From positions 1-53,503 of the forward strand of contig JBKDZL010000050.1 in the NCBI GenBank assembly GCA_047971145.1: 53,503 nt of DNA. Reading direction: 5' to 3'. The notes under the pieces were generated by a model. It was not told where the DNA came from. It was given only the letters and a program-made list of their open reading frames with translations, and searched no databases. Every line of letters begins with the position of its first letter. Position 1 is the stretch's first letter. The DNA comes from JBKDZL01 sp047971145 (GTDB taxonomy: Bacteria > Bacillota_I > Bacilli_A > Erysipelotrichales > Erysipelotrichaceae). Shown here piece after piece: positions 28,534 through 36,161 of the stretch. The position numbers and the translations under genes were made by a program.

Positions 28534-28586
28534 TCATTCCTCCTGTTTGGTACAAAAAGAAACAAAAAAACATTTCAGTTTATACA

Positions 28587-28650
28587 CTGTGTAGTCTTGT
28601 ATTTACGGTCCAAGGTCGAAACTTTGGGCCAATCCCCTAACTATACAAAA
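28587..28650 (-). ncRNA. Purine (guanine-type) riboswitch aptamer, variant J2/3
   Basis: The minus strand shows the three-way junction of the purine aptamer: J2/3 with A-A-G-T-T-T-C, L3 with A-C-C-G-T-A-A-A-T and J3/1 with G-A-C-T-A. The specificity base equivalent to C74 of the B. subtilis xpt aptamer is C (28594), so guanine-like ligands are expected. P2 is TTAGGG/CCCAAA with one mismatch and L2 is one base short but keeps the GG that kisses CC of L3. The base equivalent to U51, which contacts the ligand, is G (28617): TTTCGACC in place of TTTCTACC. It precedes purE with a promoter 23 bases upstream. Confidence 0.88.
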
Positions 28651-28672
28651 TGCTATTAATATTTACTTTTTA

Positions 28673-28701
28673 ATTTTATCATATTAGCTCTAGATGTTCA
28701 A
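28673..28701 (-). promoter_or_regulatory. Promoter of the purine operon
   Basis: TTGAAC (28696-28701) and TAAAAT (28673-28678) are spaced 17 bases on the minus strand; transcription would start just ahead of the riboswitch. No clear terminator separates it from purB upstream, so some readthrough is possible. I saw no PurBox. Confidence 0.7.
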
Positions 28702-28744
28702 CGTAAATTGTTAAGTAATAACTAATCTTTGAGCAAACTCTAAT

Positions 28745-30043
28745 TTATTCAATACCAACTCTTTGATAAATATCATCAACTCTTGCTAGATAATAATCCA
28801 GAGTAAAGCACTCTTCAATTTCTGCTTTATTTAGATACTTAAATAACTCATCACTACTATAAAGTAATTCTTTAAATTTTTTATTATTTTGCCAAGCGTC
28901 CATTGCCAGTGGCTGAACTAAATCATAGGCTTGCTCTCGAGCTAAACCTTTATCAATTAGAGCAATCATCACTCTTTGAGTAAAAATAACTCCATTTGTT
29001 TGATAAATATTATTCAACATCCGCTCAGGAAAAACCCCTAAATCCTTGAGTACTCCAGTATAGCGATGAAGCATATAATCCAATAAAATCAGAGCATCAG
29101 GAAGAATAATACGCTCTACTGCTGAGTGGGAAATGTCTCTTTCATGCCATAAAGCCACATCATCAAAAGCAGCATTCATATAACCTCTAATCACCCTAGC
29201 ACAACCACAAATATTTTCACTAGAAATAGGATTACGCTTATGCGGCATAGCTGAAGAACCTTTTTGTCCTTTGCCAAAACCCTCCTCTACTTCTCTAACT
29301 TCTGTTCGTTGTAAATGTCTAATTTCCACAGCAATCTTTTCCATACTAGTTGCTATCAGAGCTAAACTTGATAAATAATTAGCATGTCGATCTCTTTGTA
29401 AAGTTTGAGTTGAAATTTTAGCACTGCCAATTCCTAAGTTCTCACAAACATAATCTTGAACAAAAGGTGGTGTATTCGCAAAATTTCCTACTGCACCACT
29501 AATCTTACCAAACTCAACCTCCTTTGCAGCCACCTCAAAGCGTTGAATATTTCTTTGCATTTCATCATACCAAAGAGCCCACTTCAAACCAAAGGAAGTA
29601 ATATCAGCATGCACTCCATGAGTTCTACCAATACATGGTGTATTCTTAAATTCTAAGGCTCTATTTTTTAAAACCTCTAAAAACAACTTCAAATCTTCTC
29701 TAATAATTTGATTAGCCTGTTTTAAAATATAGCCATTACCAGTATCTACAACATCAGTAGATGTTAAACCGTAATGAACCCAACGTTTTTCCTCACCTAA
29801 TGATTCACTAATATTTCTAGTAAAAGCGACAATATCATGCTTAGTTTCTTTTTCAATTTCTAAAATTCTTTCAATTTTAAAACTAGCTTTATCCCATAGT
29901 TTTTCTACATCTTCCTCAGGAATAACATGCAGCTTACTCCAAGCCTCAGCCGACAAGATTTCCACCTTTAAAAATGCATCCCACTTACTCTGCTCACTAA
30001 AAACATCACTCATTTCATCTCTTGAATATCTTTTTATCATCAT
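28745..30043 (-). CDS. purB: Adenylosuccinate lyase
   Basis: Catalyses step 9 of IMP synthesis and the last step to AMP. The 432-residue protein has T-S-T-D-V-V-D-T near residue 90, G-R-T-H-G-V-H-A near 140 with the catalytic His, and the signature loop G-S-S-A-M-P-H-K-R-N-P near 265. It has its own TATAAT box about 25 bases upstream and a GGAGG site. It sits just upstream of the riboswitch-led operon but outside its control. Confidence 0.97.
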   Translation of the reverse strand: MMIKRYSRDEMSDVFSEQSKWDAFLKVEILSAEAWSKLHVIPEEDVEKLWDKASFKIERILEIEKETKHDIVAFTRNISESLGEEKRWVHYGLTSTDVVDTGNGYILKQANQIIREDLKLFLEVLKNRALEFKNTPCIGRTHGVHADITSFGLKWALWYDEMQRNIQRFEVAAKEVEFGKISGAVGNFANTPPFVQDYVCENLGIGSAKISTQTLQRDRHANYLSSLALIATSMEKIAVEIRHLQRTEVREVEEGFGKGQKGSSAMPHKRNPISSENICGCARVIRGYMNAAFDDVALWHERDISHSAVERIILPDALILLDYMLHRYTGVLKDLGVFPERMLNNIYQTNGVIFTQRVMIALIDKGLAREQAYDLVQPLAMDAWQNNKKFKELLYSSDELFKYLNKAEIEECFTLDYYLARVDDIYQRVGIE

Positions 30044-30169
30044 TAGCCTCCAGTTTATCCAGTTACATTATACACTATCTTTTAATTTATACTAAAATCA
30101 AGAGATTTTATTATAAATTGTTCTCCACTTATTAGTATATTATTATCTAACCAGACAAATTATCACACC

Positions 30170-31072
30170 TTAGCTCAAAGCTTGCTTTTGAAAAGCTAAA
30201 ATAGCAGCACCTATCAAGCCACTATCTTCATTTAAGGTTGATTTTCTAATATTAATATATGGTTTGATGCAATTAAATACTCTCTTTTTAACCAACAACT
30301 CAACCTCACTGACAAAATTAGGTATTTTTAGCGCAACTGAGCCACCTAAAATAACAATATCAGGATCAATAAAAGCATATATTATCGCAATGGCATTAGC
30401 TAAGTATTCTTTCGCATCACTCATTATTTCTAAAGCTATAGGATTTTTCATTAAAGCTAAATCATTAACATCGCCAGCATGATTAACTAGAAGATTAGCT
30501 TTCTGTGCTCTATTAGTTATGGCACTACCTGAGCAGATAGCTTCAATTCCACCAGGGAATAAATTTCCGTGTTGAGGACCATTTCTCCATAAACAAATAT
30601 TCGCTATTTCATGGGCAAAACCATGAGCACCAAGATAAATATTCTTATCAATAACTAAGCCTGAGCCCAAACCAGTAGAAATAGTTAAAAACTGCACATG
30701 ATTATAATCTTTGCCCTCACCCACCACTGCCTCAGCTAAGGCAGCTAGATTGGCATCATTATCTAAATAAACCGGTCTATTTAATAAATTTGATAATTCA
30801 GCACTAATGGAAAAATTCCACCAATTCTCACCTAAATTAGGAGCTTCTAAAATCACTCCATTTATTAAATCTAAAGGACCAGGAGCACTTAAACCCACAG
30901 CCACATAAGGATAATCAAATTTAGCCAATTTCTCTTTAATAGTATTTAAAGTTGCATATACATCTTGAGTATTTGTTGAAAATTGCACTCTTTCAATAAT
31001 TTGATAATTATCATCAATTATCGCAATTCTGGTGTTGGTTCCACCAATATCTATACCTACACTATATTTCAT
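30170..31072 (-). CDS. ROK-family sugar kinase (glucokinase-like)
   Basis: The 300-residue protein has D-I-G-G-T-N-T at the start, the L-D-N-D-A-N-L-A-A-L-A-E segment with the catalytic Asp, and the G-L-G-S-G phosphate loop. The usual ROK zinc motif C-x-C-G-x-x-G-C is missing; the region after the conserved H-E reads N-I-C-L-W-R-N-G-P-Q-H-G, keeping one Cys only. Glucose, mannose or another hexose could be the substrate. It lies 23 bases after manA, suggesting a joint role in feeding hexose-6-phosphates into glycolysis. Confidence 0.85.
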   Translation of the reverse strand: MKYSVGIDIGGTNTRIAIIDDNYQIIERVQFSTNTQDVYATLNTIKEKLAKFDYPYVAVGLSAPGPLDLINGVILEAPNLGENWWNFSISAELSNLLNRPVYLDNDANLAALAEAVVGEGKDYNHVQFLTISTGLGSGLVIDKNIYLGAHGFAHEIANICLWRNGPQHGNLFPGGIEAICSGSAITNRAQKANLLVNHAGDVNDLALMKNPIALEIMSDAKEYLANAIAIIYAFIDPDIVILGGSVALKIPNFVSEVELLVKKRVFNCIKPYINIRKSTLNEDSGLIGAAILAFQKQALS

Positions 31073-31095
31073 ATTGTCTCCTTTGGTTTTGTTAT

Positions 31096-32055
31096 TTAAA
31101 AATTTGTTTTAATAAAATGAGCTTTTCCTTCAATCTTAATTTCTCCTAAATCAGCTGGCAAAAAGACACTCTCGCCTTTTTTTAATTTTAAAATTTGTTG
31201 TTTATGCTTCAGCACTAAAGACCCTTCTAAAATAATCAATGACACAAAACTTTCCTTTGTTACCTCGATTGTTAATTCTCCTTGTAATTGATATTCTTTA
31301 GCTTTAAAATACTCACCAGCTGCTAAAGTTCTTTCTTGATAATTACTATCAGTAATGGTATTTACGATAGTAGAGTTGCTAGCAGTTGGCTCCAAAATAC
31401 TTACCTCAATTGCCTTATCAATATGCAATTCTCTTTTCTTCCCATCAACACCAACTCTATCAAAATCATATATTCTATATGTAGAATTAGAGTTTTGTTG
31501 AATCTCACAAATTAAACAACCCTCACCAATGGCATGTATTGTCCCAGCTTTAATGAAAAAACAATCTCCTTTTTTTACTTTTACTTTGTTTAGTATTTCT
31601 AAAATTGTCCCAGCTTTGAGATGTTGTTGATATTCTGTTTTTGTGATTTTTTTATTAACTCCAAAGTAGATATAGGAATCCTCATCACAATCAACTATAT
31701 ACCACATCTCATTTTTGCCATACTCACCCTCATGTTTTAGTGCATACTCATCATTAGGATGTACTTGAATTGATAAAGCTTGTTTGGCATCAATGAATTT
31801 AATTAAAATTGGGAAATTATCATATTTCTGAAGTTTACTACCCCAACACTCTTTGCCTTGTATTTGTAAATACTCAATAAAGTTTTTTCCTTGATATTTA
31901 CCATTGGCGATTAATGCTGGCCCATCTTTATGAGCACTCAATTGCCATGCTTCAGCAACAATATCTAATGGGGTTTTAACATTATATTCTTCTTTAAGTC
32001 GAACGCCACCCCATAAATAATCTTTACAAGTAGGCTGTAATTTAATCATTTCCAT
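31096..32055 (-). CDS. manA: Mannose-6-phosphate isomerase, class I
   Basis: A zinc-dependent cupin isomerase interconverting mannose-6-P and fructose-6-P. The 319-residue length is that of the short Bacillota type. Metal ligands are visible in I-Q-V-H-P-N-D-E-Y, in the following E-M-W-Y region and in A-G-T-I-H-A-I-G, with a Y-R-I-Y-D-F-D-R motif after. The first helix has Y-L-W-G-G. It lies after the PTS terminator, so it is probably a separate unit with the ROK kinase. Confidence 0.92.
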   Translation of the reverse strand: MEMIKLQPTCKDYLWGGVRLKEEYNVKTPLDIVAEAWQLSAHKDGPALIANGKYQGKNFIEYLQIQGKECWGSKLQKYDNFPILIKFIDAKQALSIQVHPNDEYALKHEGEYGKNEMWYIVDCDEDSYIYFGVNKKITKTEYQQHLKAGTILEILNKVKVKKGDCFFIKAGTIHAIGEGCLICEIQQNSNSTYRIYDFDRVGVDGKKRELHIDKAIEVSILEPTASNSTIVNTITDSNYQERTLAAGEYFKAKEYQLQGELTIEVTKESFVSLIILEGSLVLKHKQQILKLKKGESVFLPADLGEIKIEGKAHFIKTNF

Positions 32056-32111
32056 TTTATTTCTCCTAATATTTCACACTATTAAAACATAGCTTAAAGT
32101 GTTTGGTTTCT

Positions 32112-32149
32112 TATAAAAAGTAAAGACTGATTCACTAGAAATCAGTCTT
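32112..32149 (-). terminator. Terminator after the PTS IIC gene
   Basis: AAGACTGATT and AATCAGTCTT form a 10-bp stem on the minus strand, followed by TACTTTTTAT. It separates the beta-glucoside genes from manA. Confidence 0.8.
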
Positions 32150-32167
32150 ATTAATACTTACGTTTTT

Positions 32168-33484
32168 CTAATTCTCAGCACTCTTAGCAGCTGCACGCTC
32201 TGCCACCATATCACTAATCTTCAAGAATGGTAGATAACATATTACCCCAAAAATAATTAAGAAGATTTGTAAAATAGGTACTCTGATATCACCAGCTGAA
32301 GCTAACCAACCACTAATTATTGGTGGAGTAATCCATGGAATTTGAACTTTAAGAATACTTACTAAACCAATAGAAGTAGCAAAATATCCAATTAATGTTT
32401 GTAGAACCGGTAATAAAACAAAAGGAATCATTAACGGCAAGTTATAAACAATAGGAATACCAAAGATAATTGGCTCATTAATTTCAAAGATACCTGGCGC
32501 TACTGCTAATTTGGCAATTTCTTTATTAGAGCGTCTTTTTGAAAATAAGAAGATCGCAATTATTAAAGAGATTGTTGCCCCTGTACCACCCATTTGAGCA
32601 TAAACTGCTTGGAATGATGAGTTTAAAATATGCATAGGTTCCTCACCATTTTGGAAAGCTAACATATTTTCATTCATGTTCATCAATAAGAATGGCTCAG
32701 TAAATGGCCCGTTAATTACTGATTGATGAATACCAAAAGCAAATAACATATTACCTAAGCTATACAAGAATAAATAACCAATCAAACTAGTACTAATACC
32801 TCTAAGTGGTGCTTGAATTAAATTAGTAATTAAAGTAATCAAATCAGCACCAACCACTACAAATAAGAATAAATTTAAAGCAGCAAAAATTGATAAAGTA
32901 ATAATTGTTGGCACCATAGTGCTAAATGCTTTACCAACTGCCGGTGGCACATCTGTACCTAAATTAATTCTTAACTGTTTTAAACCAGATAATCTAGTAA
33001 AAATTTCAGTAGAACCTAAACCAACTAAGATACCCGCAAACATTCCAGTAGTACCAATGTTACCAAAAGTCAAAACTCCAGAAATACTAACTGCTTCCTC
33101 TAAACCAGCTGGAGTCATCATCACACTCATTGGCATCATAATAACTAAAGTAGATAAAGCTACCATTGATGCGGTAAATGGAGTGCTAAAACCCCTATTT
33201 TTCGCCAATGAGTAAGCGATAGCTGGACATAATAATAAACCAGCGATATTCAGCGTACCATTAGTTAAAGCATTACCGAACATATTAACTGTACTTAGTG
33301 TTTCTCCTTCTAAAAAGAAAGGAAAAATAACATGATTCACTAAAACAGCTAGCCCTGCTAAAATAAACAGAGGCATTAAAGTTGCAAAACCATCTCTTAA
33401 TGAAGACAAATGAATTTGTTCTCCAATTTTACTAGCGATGGCAACGAACTTTTGGAAAAACTTTGAATTTTCTAAATTAAACAT
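32168..33484 (-). CDS. PTS IIC component, lactose/cellobiose family
   Basis: The start at ATG 33482-33484 follows AAAGGAG; the upstream in-frame start overlaps the preceding stop region and lacks a site. The 438-residue permease has about ten membrane helices, the G-F-A-T-L-M-P-L-F segment near the start and the F-G-I-P-I-V-Y-N and F-E-I-N-E-P-I-I-F motif of CelB-type IIC domains. It should import a beta-glucoside such as cellobiose as its phosphate for the neighbouring glucosidase. No IIA or IIB gene is in the window, so these must be encoded elsewhere. Confidence 0.92.
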   Translation of the reverse strand: MFNLENSKFFQKFVAIASKIGEQIHLSSLRDGFATLMPLFILAGLAVLVNHVIFPFFLEGETLSTVNMFGNALTNGTLNIAGLLLCPAIAYSLAKNRGFSTPFTASMVALSTLVIMMPMSVMMTPAGLEEAVSISGVLTFGNIGTTGMFAGILVGLGSTEIFTRLSGLKQLRINLGTDVPPAVGKAFSTMVPTIITLSIFAALNLFLFVVVGADLITLITNLIQAPLRGISTSLIGYLFLYSLGNMLFAFGIHQSVINGPFTEPFLLMNMNENMLAFQNGEEPMHILNSSFQAVYAQMGGTGATISLIIAIFLFSKRRSNKEIAKLAVAPGIFEINEPIIFGIPIVYNLPLMIPFVLLPVLQTLIGYFATSIGLVSILKVQIPWITPPIISGWLASAGDIRVPILQIFLIIFGVICYLPFLKISDMVAERAAAKSAEN

Positions 33485-33494
33485 ATTTTCTCCT

Positions 33495-34862
33495 TTATAA
33501 CTTCTCACCATTACTGCTTGTTACTTCTTTAAACCAATCAAAGCTTAATTTTTTAACTCTTTTTAAATCTTTTAACTCATGATTTTCTCTATTGACATAA
33601 ACTAAGCCATAACGCTTACGCATATCTGCTTGTGAGCTTAGAATATCGATTAGTCCCCAACCTAAGTATCCTAAGATCTCAATACCATCTTCATGTTGAG
33701 CATCAATCATCGCTTGAATATGATCACGATGATATTCAATTCTATATGTATCTTGAATCATATTTTTACCATCCCAAGTCTCTATGACACCTATGCCATT
33801 CTCAATTGGGAAAATTGGTAATTTTGAGCGATTATATAGTTTATTGATAACATCTCTAAAACCTAAGGCATCAATTTGCCAATTCCACTCAGTAGTACCA
33901 ATATTAGGGTTATCTTTAGCACCTTCTTCTAAATAATAATTAGGAGAACAACCCTCACTTACTAAAGTGTGATCTATTGTAGTTGATCGATAGTAACTAA
34001 AAGTAATATAATCACTTCTTAATTTACTAATTTCTTCCATTTCCCCTGGCAGAATATTCATATCAATATTATTATTCTTTGCATAAGCCATAACTGTTTT
34101 TGAATAAGTTCCTGTGACAAAGGCATCAATTAAGTTCATATTCAAAAATTCATCGATTTCTCTTGCCATTTTAATATCCATTGGATGACAAGTCGCTGGA
34201 TAAACCTCCGCATAAGCTAACATCCCAGAAATTTTACAATCAGTATTTTCATGAATGTAGTTAGCTATATAAGCGTGAGCCAACATAGTATTATGGGAAA
34301 TCCTGTATAATTCTTCTAGGGTTTTATCACCTTTTAAGTAGCCAGAAATTCTAAAACCTTCATCAAAATGAAAAATATTCTGCTCATTAAAAGTCAGCCA
34401 ATGCTTAACTTTACCACCAAATCTTTTAACCATTTCAGTACCATAACGTTTAAAAGCATTTACTACTTCTTTACTAATAAAACCGTTATATCTTTGAGCT
34501 AATGATAGTGGCATATCAAAATGATATAAGCAAATCATTGGTTCAATCCCTCTAGCAAGCAAATCATCAATGAATTTGTCATAAAAAGCGATGCCTTCTT
34601 CATTGAATTCTCCATCCCCTTCAGGGCAAACTCTACTCCAAGAAATTTGGAAGCGATACATATTCATCCCTACTTCTTGCATTAAATCAAAATCTTCTAA
34701 ATAACGATGGTAACTATCGGTAGCCACTTTCCAATCAGATTGATTTTCACCAGCTTCTCTAATGTCGTAAACCGACATTCCTTTACCACCTTCGTTCCAA
34801 GCACCCTCAGTCTGCATACTAGAAACGGAGTTTCCCCAATAAAAGTCTTTTCTTAATTTCAT
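33495..34862 (-). CDS. 6-phospho-beta-glucosidase (GH1)
   Basis: A 455-residue family GH1 enzyme. The acid/base Glu is E160 in T-F-N-E and the nucleophile E354 in P-I-E-N-G. It begins with F-Y-W-G-N-S-V-S-S-M-Q-T-E-G. Linked to a PTS IIC gene 10 bases downstream, it most likely splits imported phosphorylated cellobiose-type sugars. A perfect cre-like palindrome lies 15 bases before its ATG, so carbon catabolite repression or a LacI-type repressor should control it. Confidence 0.94.
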   Translation of the reverse strand: MKLRKDFYWGNSVSSMQTEGAWNEGGKGMSVYDIREAGENQSDWKVATDSYHRYLEDFDLMQEVGMNMYRFQISWSRVCPEGDGEFNEEGIAFYDKFIDDLLARGIEPMICLYHFDMPLSLAQRYNGFISKEVVNAFKRYGTEMVKRFGGKVKHWLTFNEQNIFHFDEGFRISGYLKGDKTLEELYRISHNTMLAHAYIANYIHENTDCKISGMLAYAEVYPATCHPMDIKMAREIDEFLNMNLIDAFVTGTYSKTVMAYAKNNNIDMNILPGEMEEISKLRSDYITFSYYRSTTIDHTLVSEGCSPNYYLEEGAKDNPNIGTTEWNWQIDALGFRDVINKLYNRSKLPIFPIENGIGVIETWDGKNMIQDTYRIEYHRDHIQAMIDAQHEDGIEILGYLGWGLIDILSSQADMRKRYGLVYVNRENHELKDLKRVKKLSFDWFKEVTSSNGEKL

Positions 34863-34876
34863 TGTTTCCTCCTAAG

Positions 34877-34892
34877 TTGTAAACGTTTACAA
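34877..34892. promoter_or_regulatory. cre-like operator before the beta-glucoside genes
   Basis: TTGTAAACGTTTACAA is a perfect 16-base palindrome that matches the CcpA cre consensus at every fixed position. It lies directly downstream of a TATAAT box (34898-34903 region) and just before the ribosome site, a repressing position. Confidence 0.8.
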
Positions 34893-35003
34893 TGTTATTA
34901 TATAAGGACAACCTATAAGAGTGACACCTTTAAATAAACCTGTTTTTATTATTTGAAATGATTTTTATAAAATAAAAAAGATTGAGATTTAAATTTAGAA
35001 AGA

Positions 35004-35030
35004 AAGAGCAGTTAAACTGTTCTTTTTTTT
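35004..35030 (+). terminator. Terminator of relic module 1
   Basis: AAGAGCAGT and ACTGTTCTT pair (one G-T wobble) around TAA and are followed by six T. It precedes a ribosome site and the first ToxN-like remnant, as the antitoxin terminator does in type III toxin-antitoxin loci. The 140 bases before it contain no gene and no tandem repeat I could find. Confidence 0.7.
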
Positions 35031-35073
35031 ATACATAATAATGGGTTATACTATAAACAAGAGGTGATATTAT

Positions 35074-35121
35074 ATGACAAATTACAAAAAAGAAATTGAA
35101 GCAGCAGATTTTATATCTTGA
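35074..35121 (+). pseudogene. N-terminal remnant of a ToxN/AbiQ-like toxin (module 1)
   Basis: After an AGAGGTG ribosome site the frame reads M-T-N-Y-K-K-E-I-E-A-A-D-F-I-S and then TGA; the next codons are Y-F-K-N. The pattern Y-K-x(6)-D-F-I-x-(Y)-x-K resembles the start of ToxN/AbiQ-family endoribonucleases. Nothing further downstream continues the family, and the next module's promoter overlaps the end. Too short for a firm call; the shared arrangement with modules 2 and 3 is the main support. Confidence 0.35.
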
Positions 35122-35145
35122 TATTTTAAGAATACATGATATAAT
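35118..35145 (+). promoter_or_regulatory. Promoter of relic module 2
   Basis: TTGATA (35118-35123) and TATAAT (35140-35145) are 16 bases apart. Transcription would begin near 35152 and yield a short RNA ending at the terminator at 35197-35225. Confidence 0.6.
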
Positions 35146-35151
35146 GTCCTG

Positions 35152-35225
35152 GTTAGATTAGGTGTAGACAGCCTTATAAGTGTCAACATTAAAGATGAGA
35201 GAATAATAAATATTCTCTCTTTTTT
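35152..35225 (+). ncRNA. Possible type III antitoxin-like RNA with terminator (module 2)
   Basis: Between the promoter and the hairpin GAGAGAATA-N5-TATTCTCTC plus T-run (35197-35225) lies about 45 bases that can fold as a small H-type pseudoknot: AGG (from 35160) with CCT, and GACA inside that loop with TGTC downstream. ToxI/antiQ antitoxins are built of repeated pseudoknot units of this size. Only one unit is seen, where known systems usually have several, so the RNA may be decayed. Confidence 0.4.
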
Positions 35226-35286
35226 GTGTTTTTACACGTTTCACGATATCATTTTACTAAGGTTAATATAAAGAGAAGAATAATAT

Positions 35287-35513
35287 ATGAATAAAATACA
35301 ATAATATGATGTTAGTGCAGAATTTCTTGACGCTCTATATAAAATCGACATAGATATTAGAGTAGCAAGGAACAACTTCGCCCTTATCTTTTTACTAAAA
35401 TTAAAATAGAAAATAAAGATTACCTAATACCGTTATCTTCGCCTAAAAAAATCGTGCAAGAAATATTGTTAATACTACATATGATATGTGATATATTATT
35501 AATATACAAATAG
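35287..35513 (+). pseudogene. Type III toxin ToxN/AbiQ-family endoribonuclease, decayed (module 2)
   Basis: The first frame (ATG 35287) reads Y-D-V-S-A-E-F-L-D-A-L-Y-K-I-D-I-D-I-R-V and has a TAA at codon 6. A frame shift near 35375 joins it to R-P-Y-L-F-T-K-I-K-I-E-N-K-D-Y-L-I-P-L-S, then S-P-K-K, ending at TAG 35511-35513. The order 'F-L-x-x-L-x-x-x-D-x-x-I', then 'R-P-[YF]-x(8-12)-Y-x-x-P-L-S-S-P-K' is the hallmark of the ToxN/AbiQ fold. With a promoter, short RNA and terminator upstream it is a recognisable but dead type III locus; the C-terminal two thirds are gone. Confidence 0.72.
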
Positions 35514-35580
35514 GAGAATAGTGGTTCTGTTTGTTAAATAAGCCAAACTACAGGGGATATTATAAATTTGTAGTCTTGTA

Positions 35581-35605
35581 AAAGGGCAACACTTGCTCTT
35601 TTTTT
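35581..35605 (+). terminator. Terminator of relic module 3
   Basis: AAAGGGCAA and TTGCTCTTT pair (one wobble) around CAC, followed by T-rich sequence, and directly precede a GGAGGA ribosome site. About 65 bases upstream two short stems are possible (GTTTG/CAAAC and ACTACA/TGTAGT). Confidence 0.7.
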
Positions 35606-35617
35606 CTTTTTGGAGGA

Positions 35618-35875
35618 ATAATAAAGAATAACTCATTATACAAAGTAAATTCATCATGAATAGCATTTTTAAAAAATAATAATTGCCAAATTTCTGATAG
35701 AATTAATCAAACAAAGCTTGATTTAAGACCAATGTTTTATTCGTTACATAGTGAAAAGAACTCTGATTTTATATATTTGATACCACTAACAACTCTAAAT
35801 ACTAATAATACTCCTAAAATTAATAGAATGATTAATAGCAAAGGGTTTGAAAAAATTTTTGTATGTTGTCCTTGA
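35618..35875 (+). pseudogene. Second ToxN-like toxin remnant (module 3)
   Basis: Directly after GGAGGA the open frame begins at ATA (35618; an ATG is absent), has one TGA at codon 14 (35657-35659) and ends at TGA 35873-35875: 86 codons in a single frame. The residues include S-L-Y-K-V-N-S-S, then I-A-F-L-K-N, then L-D-L-R-P-M-F-Y, then F-I-Y-L-I-P-L-T-T. The spacing of F-L-K, R-P and P-L-T-T mirrors the module 2 toxin and ToxN/AbiQ proteins, though the match is weaker. Lack of a start codon and the internal stop argue that it is inactive. Confidence 0.5.
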
Positions 35876-36161
35876 ATAGTAGACCAACCATTTATTACAA
35901 TAATATGGTATCACAGAAAAAATCAAAATCAACAAATAACAACAAATTATATCAAAACTATGTCATTGCAAAAATAAAAGAGCGAAATTACTTGAATCGT
36001 GGTTTTAGATTGATCCCTTGTTCACTAATTTCTCTATCAATATTTTTTATCATCGACAATTTTGTCCGAAAAAATATATGAGCCAATATTTAAAGACAAT
36101 TTCAATTTATTAATTTGATATTTCTATCAACCTTTTCTTTATAATTAATTCTCAATAAATA

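Noticed and set aside
28690..28745. PurR box upstream of the purine operon
   Set aside because: No pair of CGAA-containing boxes in the right spacing was found; control appears to rest with the riboswitch and leader.
35863..36081. 72-codon ORF after the third toxin remnant
   Set aside because: No ribosome site, overlaps the end of the module 3 remnant in another frame, low-complexity Asn/Lys/Ser content and no recognisable domain. It may contain shifted pieces of a decayed gene but is not supported as a working one.
34863..36161. CRISPR array or tandem repeats in the gene-poor stretch
   Set aside because: Only terminator hairpins and short imperfect stems are present; no regularly spaced direct repeat was found.
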